Assembly: GCA_043777595.1 (NCBI GenBank)
Contig: JAYWHT010000013.1
Location: 1-64,000 of the forward strand
Source of the DNA: JAYVJH01 sp043777595
GTDB taxonomy: Bacteria > Bacteroidota > Bacteroidia > Cytophagales > Spirosomataceae
Length of the DNA: 64,000 bases
Direction: 5' to 3'
The notes below the pieces were generated by a model. It was given only the letters and a program-made list of their open reading frames with translations, did not search any database and was not told the origin of the DNA. The number at the start of each line of letters is the position of its first letter. The stretch's first letter is position 1. The translations under genes and the position numbers were made by a program. Below, in pieces: positions 35,418 to 45,170 of the stretch.

Positions 35418-35921
35418 TTACTTTAAAGCTACTATTTTTTCGATACTGATTCCCATACTCAAAATTTCGGGCAGCGGATCTTGCCGCATATACTGACGAA
35501 TTTTGATTGAATACTTACCTTTGCGACTGAAACTATAATTTTTGAGGGTTACAATTTTATGATCGAACAAATCGCCCATGCCGTCGCCAAGAGGTTTACC
35601 TGTTTTTTCGTCCATCAAAATTAGTTCGTTTAGGGCTTCGTTGATGGGTTTTTGTTTGTCGTCCAGCAAAAATCGTTTGATATATAAATTGTAATACGGA
35701 TAAGACAAGCTATTTCTGACCAAATAATAAACATTGTATCGCTGAGTTGTGTCTGTGATTTCAAAAGTAAAAGTAGGCTCGTTTTTCAAGAACCATTTAC
35801 CATCTTCTATGTCTTGGTGTTGTTTATAGACTGTATTTGGGTCGGTATTGCAGGCCAGTGTCATTAGGCAGAGCAAGACAAAAATCAATAAATATGATGG
35901 TATTTTAATGTGTAGTTTCAT
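35418..35921 (-). CDS. gldH: gliding motility lipoprotein GldH
   Basis: 167 residues with a lipoprotein signal (lipobox LMTLAC, acylated C24) and the GldH pattern: TVYKQHQDIEDGKWF, YYLVRNSLSYPYYNLYI, GKPLGDGMGDLFDHKI and YMRQDPLPEILSMGISIE near the end. In Flavobacterium johnsoniae GldH is needed for gliding and related to type IX secretion. Heads an operon with three other genes on the minus strand. Length agrees with the family. Confidence 0.85.
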   Translation of the reverse strand: MKLHIKIPSYLLIFVLLCLMTLACNTDPNTVYKQHQDIEDGKWFLKNEPTFTFEITDTTQRYNVYYLVRNSLSYPYYNLYIKRFLLDDKQKPINEALNELILMDEKTGKPLGDGMGDLFDHKIVTLKNYSFSRKGKYSIKIRQYMRQDPLPEILSMGISIEKIVALK

Positions 35922-35977
35922 AAAATAGTTTTTTGTTTGCTTTAAAACTTTAAGTAGTTGTTTATAAAAAATGATAC

Positions 35978-36046
35978 TTGATTTATTCTAAATATTTGAT
36001 TATTAGATGATTAAAATATTTTTTGTTTTTCATTATTCACTACTTA
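35978..36046. repeat. AT-rich dispersed repeat, copy 1
   Basis: TTGATTTATTCTAAATATTTG and the rest, ending CATTATTCACTACTTA, match 44565-44638 and 50645-50824 (interrupted). It lies between gldH and the flippase gene. Low-complexity AT content weakens the case, but the ordered blocks are shared. Confidence 0.6.
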
Positions 36047-37567
36047 ATGCAATATTTTTATTTTTTGTCTGATTTTTAATGGAATAGCTTTTCGTTCAAC
36101 AATGATTATTCCACCAAAATACAACAAACACAACACCGAGTGATAAACAACGGAAATACCCAAATTGTTGATTTTAATAAGCGACGATAGATAAATAAGT
36201 AACGCCGCTGTCAAAATATAACCCGCCGCCGAGCGCAAATTGTACGGAACTGCATAGTGCCGCTCGCCCAATAAGTAACAAACCACACACATAGCCACAC
36301 TCGACACCAAAAACGCCCAAGCACAACCCAAGTAGCCCATTCGAGGAATGAGAACAATATTGAGAACGACAGTCAGCACCACGCCCACGCCCGAAGTCAA
36401 GATGCCGTAGTTGGTTTTGTCGGTGAGTTTAAACCAAAAAGCAAGGTTGTAATAGATTCCCAAAAACAAATTGGCCAACGACAAAATCGGTACAACGTAA
36501 AGCCCCTCTCTGTAAATTTTATTTTGTAAAAACAAAAATCCTATCAAATCGTTGTTCAAACTCACTAATAACCAGAGTATTACGCACACTATCACAAACC
36601 ATTTCATGACCAATGCCAACAGAGCAGGTGCATTTTTGTCGGAGGCATTTGAAAAGAAAAAAGGGTCAGCCGCAAATTTAAACGACTGCACAGCCAGCAT
36701 CATCAGCATCGAAAGTTTATAACATTGGCCATAGATACCCAAAGCATCGGCAGATAAACGGTTGGGATAAAAATTGGCAGGCAGCAGTTGTTTCAAAAAA
36801 AGGCGGTCGGTCATGGCGTTCATTGTGCCAATAAGTCCCAAAACCATGATAGGCAGCGAATAATGCCAAAGCTCGACAAATAGTTTTTTATCGAACTGAA
36901 ACCGAAAGTCTAAAAACTGTTTGCGAAGCAGAAATATAAATGAAGCATTGGCAATAAGATTGGCAATGAAAATATACTCAACCGACCAGTCGGGCCGATA
37001 AATATGGGCAATTATGTGCTTGTATTGAGGCCAAAAAAGACCGTCATAAATACCCTTACAAAACACCAAAAAGAAAACATTGAGAACAACCGTGAGTAGA
37101 ATATTAACGATTTTGACATAGACAAACCTTTTGGCCTTTTTTTCGAGCCGTAGCCGAGCAAATGGTATGGCCACAACGGCATCAATAAACATAATGGCAG
37201 CCAGCCAGGCCACAATGTGCGCTTTGTCAGGATAGTCGAGCAGTTGGGCTATGAGCGGTGCGCCCATGACGATAGAAAACGAAATACACGCTGCCAAAAC
37301 TATAACTGTTGTAAGCGTTTGATTATAAAATTTTTGGATTTCACCAGTCTTGGAGGCATACCTAAAAAAGCCAGTCTCTAACCCAAATGTATAAACGATG
37401 TTCATGACGGCTACCCACGCCAATAAATCGACGGTAGGGCTAAGATCGCTGGGGCGGCCAAAAATCCAAGTATGGAGCGGAACGAGTAGATAATTGATAA
37501 ATCGACCAACAATACTGCTCAGGCCATAGAGAGCTGTTTCGCTGGCTAATTTTTTGAGGACACTCAT
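36044..37567 (-). CDS. lipopolysaccharide/polysaccharide flippase family protein
   Basis: 507 residues with about 13-14 membrane helices of the MOP (Wzx/MviN-like) exporter superfamily: N-terminal SIVGRFINYLLVPLHTWIFG, a central HYSLPIMVLGLIGTMNAMTDRLFL block and hydrophobic C-terminus. It probably flips a lipid-linked sugar across the inner membrane. No glycosyltransferases are nearby, so the substrate is open. A -7 box (TATCTTTG, complement of 37610-37617) lies just upstream. Confidence 0.85.
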   Translation of the reverse strand: MSVLKKLASETALYGLSSIVGRFINYLLVPLHTWIFGRPSDLSPTVDLLAWVAVMNIVYTFGLETGFFRYASKTGEIQKFYNQTLTTVIVLAACISFSIVMGAPLIAQLLDYPDKAHIVAWLAAIMFIDAVVAIPFARLRLEKKAKRFVYVKIVNILLTVVLNVFFLVFCKGIYDGLFWPQYKHIIAHIYRPDWSVEYIFIANLIANASFIFLLRKQFLDFRFQFDKKLFVELWHYSLPIMVLGLIGTMNAMTDRLFLKQLLPANFYPNRLSADALGIYGQCYKLSMLMMLAVQSFKFAADPFFFSNASDKNAPALLALVMKWFVIVCVILWLLVSLNNDLIGFLFLQNKIYREGLYVVPILSLANLFLGIYYNLAFWFKLTDKTNYGILTSGVGVVLTVVLNIVLIPRMGYLGCAWAFLVSSVAMCVVCYLLGERHYAVPYNLRSAAGYILTAALLIYLSSLIKINNLGISVVYHSVLCLLYFGGIIIVERKAIPLKIRQKIKILH

Positions 37568-37707
37568 TTATTGGACAAATTGATTGGTGGTTTTGATGTG
37601 ATATAGCCGCAAAGATAGTATTGTTTGAGGTTAAAATATATTTTTGTAGAGATTGAGCTGTAATTATACTTATTTTGATGTTCAAAACAACCAATTGACA
37701 AATACCA

Positions 37708-38580
37708 ATGGCCACACTCTTAGATTTTATAGGCAATACGCCTCTTGTTGAAATCACAAAACTCAACCCTAACCCAAACGTAAAGCTATTGGCCAAACTC
37801 GAAGGCCACAACCCAGGCGGGAGCGTCAAAGACCGTGCTGCATATAGCATGATTAAGGGGGCCGTAGAGCGTGGCGAAATATTGCCAAATACCAAACTCA
37901 TCGAAGCCACCAGCGGCAATACAGGCATAGCATTGGCTATGATTGCACGGCTGTATGATATTGATATTGAATTGGTTATGCCCAGAAACTCAACCCGTGA
38001 GCGCATATTAACAATGGAAGCCTTTGGCGCAACTGTTACCCTGACCGACACCATCGAAGCCGCCAGAGACTATGCCGATGAGCGGGTAGTACGAGACGGT
38101 TTTTTGATGCTCAACCAGTTCGCAAATCCCGACAACTACATGGCTCACTACCGCAGCACTGGCCCCGAAATATGGCGAGACACGGCTGGTGCGGTTACAC
38201 ATTTTGTGTCGTCGATGGGTACGACTGGGACCATAATGGGTACGTCTCGATTTTTGAAAGAGCAAAACCCCAACATTCAGATTATAGGCTGCCAGCCTAC
38301 CGATGGGTCGAGTATTCCAGGCATCAGAAAATGGCCTGTTGCTTATTTACCCAAAATATTTGAGCCAAGCCGTGTCGATAGAACCATCGAAGTGTCGGCA
38401 GAGGCTGCTACCAACATGACCCGACAGTTGGCCAAAGTGGAGGGTATTTTTGGAGGTATGAGCAGTGGCGGAGCGGCATGGTCGGCCATAGAGTTGGCCA
38501 AAGAACTGACCGAGGGCGTAGTTGTATTTATAGTCTGCGACCGTGGCGACCGCTACCTATCAAGTAGTTTGTTTGGTTGA
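37708..38580 (+). CDS. cysM: cysteine synthase CysM-type
   Basis: 290 residues. PLP-dependent enzyme converting O-acetylserine and sulfide (or thiosulfate) to cysteine. PLP lysine is in GGSVKDRAA; the substrate-binding EATSGNTGIALA and phosphate loop GTTGTIMG are intact. The sequence GRKWPVAYLPKI-type middle is CysM-like. It is divergent from the flippase gene; a -7 box TATTTTTG lies at 37639-37646. The end is followed by a palindrome at 38592. Confidence 0.9.
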   Translation: MATLLDFIGNTPLVEITKLNPNPNVKLLAKLEGHNPGGSVKDRAAYSMIKGAVERGEILPNTKLIEATSGNTGIALAMIARLYDIDIELVMPRNSTRERILTMEAFGATVTLTDTIEAARDYADERVVRDGFLMLNQFANPDNYMAHYRSTGPEIWRDTAGAVTHFVSSMGTTGTIMGTSRFLKEQNPNIQIIGCQPTDGSSIPGIRKWPVAYLPKIFEPSRVDRTIEVSAEAATNMTRQLAKVEGIFGGMSSGGAAWSAIELAKELTEGVVVFIVCDRGDRYLSSSLFG

Positions 38581-38591
38581 TTTATTTCGTG

Positions 38592-38624
38592 AGCGACACC
38601 ATCGCTTTGAGCGATGGTGCCGCT
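38592..38624. repeat. dispersed palindrome, copy 2
   Basis: Arms AGCG-A-CACCATCGCT and AGCGATGGTG-C-CGCT around TTG, between two convergent gene ends (cysM and the gene ending at 38635). Same core as copies at 741 and 45171. Confidence 0.75.
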
Positions 38625-38634
38625 ACAATTTAGA

Positions 38635-39255
38635 CTAATCGGCCAATGTATTTTCGGCCTTACCAGATGCCAAAGATAGTGAGTAAGCAATCTGGTCAAA
38701 ATCGTAAGGCCCCATCAGTCCCATAAAAAGTTTATCGTCAAGAAAAGTTCCTCGCTGCTCTGCCGATAGCATCACTTTGTATGGTGCGGGTGTACTGCCG
38801 TCAGCATTAGGCACTAAATTCAATCCTACATACCCCCTAATTTCCAGATTTGTACCCATACTTGCAGCTAAGGCTGGGTTCGGAAAAATTGTAACCAAAG
38901 CCGTTTGATTGGATTTAATAACAGGCATATTGGTTGTTCTGAATACATTGGCGGCGGCTCGTGCTGCGGCTGTACCAGTCTGTACCAAAGTGAGTACAAC
39001 GTTGTTCTGGGCAATGGGGGCATTGTCAGCAATCATAACAGTATTGGTAACTGGGATAAAATCACGGTTAATGTCTGTACCATTACCAAGACCTGCGGTG
39101 GACTTTGACGATGTTACCGTTACGTTTAAATTTAGATCTCTTGAATCTAAGTTTGTGATACTCAGAAAGTAGCCTTGTACTACTCGGCGGTTGAGGGGCG
39201 AAGGCGGCCCGACAGTAATTCTGTTGATAAGAATTTCAAAATTTGAGACTAACAT
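38635..39255 (-). CDS. hypothetical protein
   Basis: 206 residues, no signal peptide, no membrane segment. Predicted mainly beta (RRVVQGYFLSITNLDSRDLN, NVTVTSSKSTAG, NVVLTLVQTGTA). The pattern suggests a beta-sandwich protein but no family was recognised. Convergent with cysM. Function unknown. Confidence 0.6.
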   Translation of the reverse strand: MLVSNFEILINRITVGPPSPLNRRVVQGYFLSITNLDSRDLNLNVTVTSSKSTAGLGNGTDINRDFIPVTNTVMIADNAPIAQNNVVLTLVQTGTAAARAAANVFRTTNMPVIKSNQTALVTIFPNPALAASMGTNLEIRGYVGLNLVPNADGSTPAPYKVMLSAEQRGTFLDDKLFMGLMGPYDFDQIAYSLSLASGKAENTLAD

Positions 39256-39395
39256 AGCTTTTTTTGTTTTAAGGTGTATAGATTATTACACTGCAAATCA
39301 ATATATTAGCTACAAAATTTACAAATTTACGGACTTAGTCTTTACCCAACGGTAGGTGTTAATTATTTAACGGTAAAATGGTCTGAATATTTCAA

Positions 39396-39438
39396 AAAAA
39401 TAAGCCGAAAGAGCAAGTTGCTCTCTCGGCTTATTTTT
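39396..39438 (-). terminator. terminator of the gene at 39459-39911
   Basis: Arms of 21 bp (39396-39416 and 39418-39438) pair at 20 positions (TTGCTCT...CGGCTTATTTTT), with T runs on both strands. It lies 20 bp beyond the stop on the minus strand. Confidence 0.85.
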
Positions 39439-39458
39439 ACCAAAAACAAATCAAATCG

Positions 39459-39911
39459 CTACTTATTGATAGTATCAACGGCTGGTGTAGCTACTTGGGC
39501 TGGTGCTACTACTTGCGGTACACTCATAACTGGCATCATTGGGTTGGGTATTAGCTCTACACCTGTTACAAAATATTGCGTATCGCCATTCCAAGGTAAC
39601 TGAAAAAATTTCTCTTCATAGTGCAACGATACCCGCTGGCCTGTTTTTTGAGATTGTGTGAGGGCTTCTACAACGGCTTTATTGTCGTCGTCCACCGAAA
39701 ACTCCCAAGTACTTGAGTTCATACTACCCGTACCGTCTGTCATGCCGCCCACCATTAACATACCTTCTTGAGTCTTAAAAATAAACCCTTTTCGGCTCAG
39801 TTTGGTAAGCGACCCTACACGAGTACCATCGCTATAATAGCCAAAAGTAATATAATAAAGCCCTGCTCCAACAATGAGTAGCAACACCACGATAATAGTC
39901 CATTTACGCAT
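39459..39911 (-). CDS. conserved single-pass membrane protein
   Basis: 150 residues: an N-terminal membrane helix (TIIVVLLLIVGAGLYYITFG), then a soluble domain with the pattern SDGTRVGSLTKLSRKGFIFKTQEG and WEFSVDDD, and a proline/alanine-rich tail. Such proteins are frequent in Bacteroidota, and I believe some entries carry a misleading '6-phosphogluconate dehydrogenase' label; no dehydrogenase motif is present here. Function unknown. Followed by a strong terminator. Confidence 0.8.
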   Translation of the reverse strand: MRKWTIIVVLLLIVGAGLYYITFGYYSDGTRVGSLTKLSRKGFIFKTQEGMLMVGGMTDGTGSMNSSTWEFSVDDDNKAVVEALTQSQKTGQRVSLHYEEKFFQLPWNGDTQYFVTGVELIPNPMMPVMSVPQVVAPAQVATPAVDTINK

Positions 39912-39995
39912 AATAATCTGCTTTTAAATATTGAGAGTATCGGCTTTGAGCCATTTTTATTTTTTAGAAACTATCTCGAAAAGGAGAACCATCGT

Positions 39996-41285
39996 TTACC
40001 CTCGCTCTTCGATTGGTACAAATGCCCGTGCCACCGCACCAGTATAAACTTGCCGTGGCCGCCCTATTGGTTCTTTGTTGGTACGCATTTCCTTCCATTG
40101 GGCTATCCAACCTGGCAAACGACCAATGGCAAACATCACAGTAAACATATTGGTAGGAATACCAATGGCACGATAAATAATACCCGAGTAAAAATCAACG
40201 TTGGGGTATAGCTTGCGGCTCACAAAATAATCATCGCTCAGTGCAGCTTCTTCAAGTCCTTTGGCTATTGCCAAAATCGGGTCGTTGATGCCTAATTTGT
40301 TCAAAACTTCGTCAGCCGCTTTTTTGATGATTCTGGCACGAGGGTCAAAGTTTTTATAGACCCTATGCCCGAACCCCGCAAGACGAAAGCCTGTTGTTTT
40401 GGCATTTTTGGCCATGTCTATATATTTGGCTACATCTCCACCATCGGCTCTTATTTCTTCGAGCATTTCAATCACTTCTTGGTTTGCGCCACCGTGCAGC
40501 GGCCCCCACAAAGCGCATATTCCTGCCGACATAGACGAATAAATATTGGCTTTCGACGAGCCTACCAATCGAACAGTAGAGGTCGAGCAGTTTTGCTCGT
40601 GGTCGGCGTGGAGTATCAACAATTTATTCAATGCACTGGCTACAACAGGATCTACCGTATAGTCTTCGACAGGCATCGCAAACATCATATTCAAGAAGTT
40701 TGAGCAATAGTCAAGGCTATTTTTTGGATAATTAACTGGGTGTCCCTGAGATTTTTTATACGACCAAGTAGCGATTGTAGGCATTTTGGCCAGCAACCTA
40801 ATGATGTGCAGCTCTGTGCGGTCTGGTACTTTGTCGTTATATGAATCTGGATAAAACCCGCTCATGGCACTTATCAAAGACGACAGCACGCCCATTGGGT
40901 GAGCATTGATAGGAAAACCATCAAAAATTTTACGCATATCTTCGTTCACAAGTGTATGTGTCCGAATCAAATGCTCAAACGTTTTGTACTCTTCTTGGGT
41001 TGGTAGCTCGCCATAAATCAACAAGTGCGCTACTTCTAAAAAAGTGGCATTATCGGCCAGTTCTTCGATTGAGTAGCCTCTGTACCGCAATATACCCTCT
41101 TCGCCGTCCAAAAACGTGATAGCACTTTTGGTTGCACCCGTATTTTTGTAACCACTGTCGAGTGTTACATAGGTTGTTTGGTCTCGTAAGCTGCCAATAT
41201 CAATGGCTTTTTCGTTTTCACTACCTTCGAGTGTTGGAAATTCATACGTTTTTCCCTCTAAAATCAACTGTGCTTTGTCAGACAT
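39996..41285 (-). CDS. gltA: citrate synthase
   Basis: 429 residues; condenses oxaloacetate and acetyl-CoA in the TCA cycle. The N-terminal beta region (LILEGKTYEFP) marks the hexameric Gram-negative type. Catalytic histidines are in HADHEQNCST and GHRVYKNFDPRA; the GPLHGGANQEV loop and C-terminal RPRQVYTG are intact. It is a single gene with no TCA neighbours. No clear promoter was seen upstream. Confidence 0.95.
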   Translation of the reverse strand: MSDKAQLILEGKTYEFPTLEGSENEKAIDIGSLRDQTTYVTLDSGYKNTGATKSAITFLDGEEGILRYRGYSIEELADNATFLEVAHLLIYGELPTQEEYKTFEHLIRTHTLVNEDMRKIFDGFPINAHPMGVLSSLISAMSGFYPDSYNDKVPDRTELHIIRLLAKMPTIATWSYKKSQGHPVNYPKNSLDYCSNFLNMMFAMPVEDYTVDPVVASALNKLLILHADHEQNCSTSTVRLVGSSKANIYSSMSAGICALWGPLHGGANQEVIEMLEEIRADGGDVAKYIDMAKNAKTTGFRLAGFGHRVYKNFDPRARIIKKAADEVLNKLGINDPILAIAKGLEEAALSDDYFVSRKLYPNVDFYSGIIYRAIGIPTNMFTVMFAIGRLPGWIAQWKEMRTNKEPIGRPRQVYTGAVARAFVPIEERG

Positions 41286-41415
41286 GGTGCTTCTGTATGG
41301 TTTGAGACTTGTGGTTTGGTTTTTGGTACAATTTTCAGAAAAAAAATCGTATTTTCAACATTTATATATGTTATTTTTTGGGTTTTAATTAAAAACGGCA
41401 CACTCTAACGCTATT

Positions 41416-42666
41416 CTATTTGACGATTAGACCATCTTTTATAACCATTTGTATTTTTCTAATGTCTGATATTGTTTTATCGGGCTGTCCCTTGACGATT
41501 AGTAAATCTGCCAGAAACCCATTTTTGATTTCTCCCAGTTTATCTAAATGAAAAACACGGGCATTGACTGACGTAGCCGAGCGAAGTACGTCAAGTGGTT
41601 TCATGCCATAGTCCACCATCATCTCCAGCTCTCGGGCATTGTCGCCGTGCGAAAAAACACCTACATCGCCTCCAAAACAAATCGTAACGCCTGCGTCAAG
41701 GGCTTGTTTGAAAGTAGCCCGCTTTTGTTTTATTCGTTCTGGTTCTGGCTCTGTGCCTTTTTTCCAACCTCGGTACTGGCTCACGGCATCGCCAGCGGCC
41801 AAAGTCGGGCAAAGTGCTGCGCCATATTGTTTCATCAATGCAAAAACTTCGGGCGTGCCAGCATCACCGTGTTCGATGGTTTCGCAACCGCCCACTATGG
41901 CTCGTCTCATACCTTCGGCTGTGGCAGCGTGGGCAGCCACTCCTCTACCGCTACTTTTGGCTGTTTCGACCATTAGTTTTATTTCTTCTACCAAAAACGT
42001 AGGTCTTGCCTCAGCCATCAGTCCCCAGCGATAGTCGGCATATATCTTTATTACATCTGCTCCTTTACCAATTTGCCTCCTGACAGCTTCAATGAGCTTG
42101 TCGTAGCCATCGGCTTCTTCTGCACCTTGTAATACATCAACGTCTGGGCTAAAACCCTTGGGGCCGTAGCTACCCGTAGCAACCAATGCCCGAGTAGCTA
42201 TGAGCATACGTGGCCCGATGACTATACCTTGATTGATGGCTTGTTTTAAGCCAAAATCATCATATTCAGCACCCTCAGTACCTAAGTCTCTGACGGTCGT
42301 AAAACCCGCCAAGAGTGTATTTCGAGCATGAACAACGGCTCTGGCCGTTCGGAGTGAGCGAGGTTCTCGCAGCACTTGATCGTCCCAGTTGGCTTCGTTG
42401 TATGGGTGCAAAAACAGGTGCGAATGGCCTTCGATGAGTCCGGGCAAAACGGTACAGCCTTTTAGTTCTATGACTTCGGTATTGGCTGGTGGCACTATAT
42501 TTTTATCAACCGATACTATTTTATCGCCTGTTACCAATACCATCAAACCCTCCCTTACTTCTGTCCCATCAAAAACCCTATCAGGTTTTAAGAGGTATGA
42601 TTTTTGGGCAAATATTGTCAGTGAAACACAAACGAGAAGTACTGTTTTACTCAGGTTTTTTATCAT
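41416..42666 (-). CDS. exported amidohydrolase (imidazolonepropionase-like)
   Basis: 416 residues with a signal peptide (MIKNLSKTVLLVCVSLTIFAQ). Amidohydrolase barrel with metal ligands GHSHLF near 80, the TVRDLGTEG loop, VAAHAATAEGMRRAI, ETIEHGDAG and the catalytic FGGDVGVFSHGDN. Relatives in this group are periplasmic prolidase- or imidazolonepropionase-like enzymes that split dipeptides or lactams. It overlaps none; 3 bp separate it from the amino acid permease gene, suggesting a peptide or amino acid link. Confidence 0.87.
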   Translation of the reverse strand: MIKNLSKTVLLVCVSLTIFAQKSYLLKPDRVFDGTEVREGLMVLVTGDKIVSVDKNIVPPANTEVIELKGCTVLPGLIEGHSHLFLHPYNEANWDDQVLREPRSLRTARAVVHARNTLLAGFTTVRDLGTEGAEYDDFGLKQAINQGIVIGPRMLIATRALVATGSYGPKGFSPDVDVLQGAEEADGYDKLIEAVRRQIGKGADVIKIYADYRWGLMAEARPTFLVEEIKLMVETAKSSGRGVAAHAATAEGMRRAIVGGCETIEHGDAGTPEVFALMKQYGAALCPTLAAGDAVSQYRGWKKGTEPEPERIKQKRATFKQALDAGVTICFGGDVGVFSHGDNARELEMMVDYGMKPLDVLRSATSVNARVFHLDKLGEIKNGFLADLLIVKGQPDKTISDIRKIQMVIKDGLIVK

Positions 42667-42669
42667 CAG

Positions 42670-44163
42670 TTATTCTTTGTCTGCGTCCATATTGTTCAGG
42701 TTGCTTTTACTCTGACTATAAATAAAATAAACTACCAAGCCCAAAGCCATCCAGCCTGTGGCAAATAGCTGCGCTTTATTATCTAATCGAGACATAAGAT
42801 AGAAGTTTGTGAAAATACCCAGCGGTGCTATAATCATCAAGGCGGGTGTTCTAAAAGGGCGGTCTCGCTTTGGGTCTTTGATACGGAGTATTAGCACAGC
42901 CAAACAAACCATAGCAAAGGCAAAGAGCGTACCAAAACTGGTCATATCTCCTAACACGCCTATTGGTGTAAATGAGGCGACTAACGATACCAATAAGCCA
43001 ACCAAAAGAGTACTTTTCCACGGAGTTTGAAAAGTTGGGTGAATCTGCTTGAAGAAATCGGGCAATAAACCATCTTTGGCCATACCCAAAAACACACGTG
43101 TTTGGCCCAACATCATAACGAGCATAACCGACACTAAACCTGCCGTAGCTGCTGCCGTAATAATAAACACCGCCCAAGGCTGACCGACTTGGTCGAAAGC
43201 AAAGGCTACTGGCGCTTTGAGTGCCTCGCCTGTGATGTCTTTGTAGTTTATCATGCCAGTCAGTACCAACGATACCAATATATACAATACCGTACAAATA
43301 GCCAACGAGGCAATGATAGCAAAAGGTACGTCTTTTTTGGGATTGATAGCCTCGCCTGCTGATGTAGAAACCACGTCAAAACCAATGTAGGCAAAAAAGA
43401 TAGCCGCCGCACCACTCATAATTCCATCTATACCATACGCCGATTTAGCAACACCATCTTCGTGAACAACCATTTCAGGCTCTGGAATAAACGGGTGCCA
43501 ATTATCAACATTAACAAAGAATGCCCCCACAATGATAACAAACAAGATAGCCGCCAGTTTCAAAATAACAATAAGGTTATTGGTATTGGTAGCTTCTTTG
43601 ATGCCTTTTATCAAAATCCAAGTAACAAGCCAAGTGATAAAAAAAGCAGGTAAGTTTAGTGCAAAGCCTACTGGTGGTATATGGTTGTTTGTCGCATAAT
43701 TGGCCGCCGAGAAAGGGTCATTTCGTAAATAATAGGGTATATCAATACCAAATAGGTGCAAGAGTTTATTGAAATACCCAGACCAGCTAACGGCCACAGT
43801 CATTGCACCCATGGCATATTCTAAGATAAGACCCCAGCCAATTATCCAAGCAAACAGTTCGCCGATTGTACCATAGGCATAAGCATAGGCCGAGCCTTCG
43901 ACAGGTAGCATTGAGGCAAATTCAGAATAGCACAACGCCGCAAAAACACAGCCAATACCAGCCACCACAAACGACAAAGCCAACGCCGGCCCAGCGTGAT
44001 AGTGAGCCGCCGTACCTGTAAGCACAAAAACCCCACCGCCAATGATTCCACCGATACCGATAGCCGTCAGGCTCCACTTGCCCATTACTCGTTTGAGTTG
44101 GTTGTTTTTGATGTCTGCTTCGTAAGCCGACATTGGTTTTTTGCGCCAAATTGATTTTTCCAT
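42670..44163 (-). CDS. APC superfamily amino acid permease
   Basis: 497 residues with 12 or more membrane helices. The N-terminal GIGGIIGGGVFVLTG motif and the SFVVAGIGCVFAALCYSEFA segment place it in the cationic amino acid transporter (CAT) branch. It takes up amino acids at the inner membrane; substrate not determinable. It probably shares a transcript with the exported amidohydrolase downstream (gap 3 bp). Confidence 0.9.
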   Translation of the reverse strand: MEKSIWRKKPMSAYEADIKNNQLKRVMGKWSLTAIGIGGIIGGGVFVLTGTAAHYHAGPALALSFVVAGIGCVFAALCYSEFASMLPVEGSAYAYAYGTIGELFAWIIGWGLILEYAMGAMTVAVSWSGYFNKLLHLFGIDIPYYLRNDPFSAANYATNNHIPPVGFALNLPAFFITWLVTWILIKGIKEATNTNNLIVILKLAAILFVIIVGAFFVNVDNWHPFIPEPEMVVHEDGVAKSAYGIDGIMSGAAAIFFAYIGFDVVSTSAGEAINPKKDVPFAIIASLAICTVLYILVSLVLTGMINYKDITGEALKAPVAFAFDQVGQPWAVFIITAAATAGLVSVMLVMMLGQTRVFLGMAKDGLLPDFFKQIHPTFQTPWKSTLLVGLLVSLVASFTPIGVLGDMTSFGTLFAFAMVCLAVLILRIKDPKRDRPFRTPALMIIAPLGIFTNFYLMSRLDNKAQLFATGWMALGLVVYFIYSQSKSNLNNMDADKE

Positions 44164-44392
44164 AAGTATATTTTTACAAGGTTTGGGTTAAAAATGAATA
44201 TAAGGGTTGAAAATAGCGTGTAGAATTGGTTTTACCAAATTTTGTTTTGAAAAAATGCCCTAATTAGCCCTAAATGACTCGCTTTCAACAGTACCAAATA
44301 CCAACAAAAATATAAAAATACAAAAAGATATTACCCCTCATTAAGCCAAAAGTCAGCACATTGTTAATGTGATTGTCTGTTAAAAGCTGTAT

Positions 44393-44423
44393 TTTGTTTT
44401 GGTACAAAAACACTATATTTTTG
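44393..44423 (+). promoter_or_regulatory. Bacteroidota-type promoter, upstream of the carbonic anhydrase gene
   Basis: TTTG (44393-44396), 19 bp, TATTTTTG (44416-44423). The ATG at 44655 would then have a leader of about 225 nt, containing repeat copy 2 at 44565-44638. No open frame of note lies in that leader. Confidence 0.7.
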
Positions 44424-44564
44424 TACGGTGTTTTCTTTAAATGATTGCTTGCGTGTAGCAAAGAAATATGAGCATTAAAAATATTGCAAATTATTGATTG
44501 TTAATAATTTAACTAAACTTATAACCACGTTTAAACTTGCTCAACTATTCAAATAAACAATATT

Positions 44565-44638
44565 TTGATTTATTTTAAATATCTGATTATTGTCCGATTA
44601 CACTTTTTTCGTTATTCGTTTTTCACTATTCACTACTA
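44565..44638. repeat. AT-rich dispersed repeat, copy 2
   Basis: TTGATTTATTTTAAATAT to CACTATTCACTACTA. Same block order as copies at 35978 and 50645. Uninterrupted, so it shows the state without the 101-bp insertion. Confidence 0.6.
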
Positions 44639-44654
44639 AATTATCCAATACAAT

Positions 44655-45164
44655 ATGTCATTTATTATACCCGTTCGAGGCTTTGCTCCTAAGTTTGGCT
44701 CTAATTGTTGGTTTGCGCCCAACGCTACCATCATCGGCAATACTACAATGGGCGACAATTGTACTGTTTGGTTCAATGCCGTTGTTCGTGGCGATGTCAA
44801 TTTTATTAAAATGGGCAATAACGTGAATATCCAAGACGGAGCGGTGATACATTGTACCTACCAAAAACACGGAACGACCATCGGCAATTTTGTATCGATA
44901 GCACACAACGCAATCGTGCATGGTTGCACAATCGAAGACAACGTACTGATAGGTATGGGGGCAATCGTCATGGACGGGGCGCACATTGGCGCAGGGAGCA
45001 TTATAGCAGCAGGGGCGATTGTAACACAAAACACAAAAGTGCCTTCGGGGACGATTTATGCGGGTAATCCAGCCAAATATCTCAAAGACGTAAGCTCAGA
45101 GTTGGGAGAAGTATTTGCCAGAACGGCCAACAACTATGTGATGTACGCCGACTGGTTTAAATAA
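44655..45164 (+). CDS. gamma carbonic anhydrase family protein
   Basis: 169 residues forming a left-handed beta helix of hexapeptide repeats (NATIIGNTTMGDNCTVWFNA). Zinc ligands are H66, H84 and H89, in the HX17HX4H spacing of the family. It may hydrate CO2; several members lack activity or bind other metals, so the reaction is only likely. A GMGAIVMDGAHIGAGSII segment closes the helix. Palindrome copy 3 follows the stop. Confidence 0.9.
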   Translation: MSFIIPVRGFAPKFGSNCWFAPNATIIGNTTMGDNCTVWFNAVVRGDVNFIKMGNNVNIQDGAVIHCTYQKHGTTIGNFVSIAHNAIVHGCTIEDNVLIGMGAIVMDGAHIGAGSIIAAGAIVTQNTKVPSGTIYAGNPAKYLKDVSSELGEVFARTANNYVMYADWFK

Positions 45165-45170
45165 AACGAA

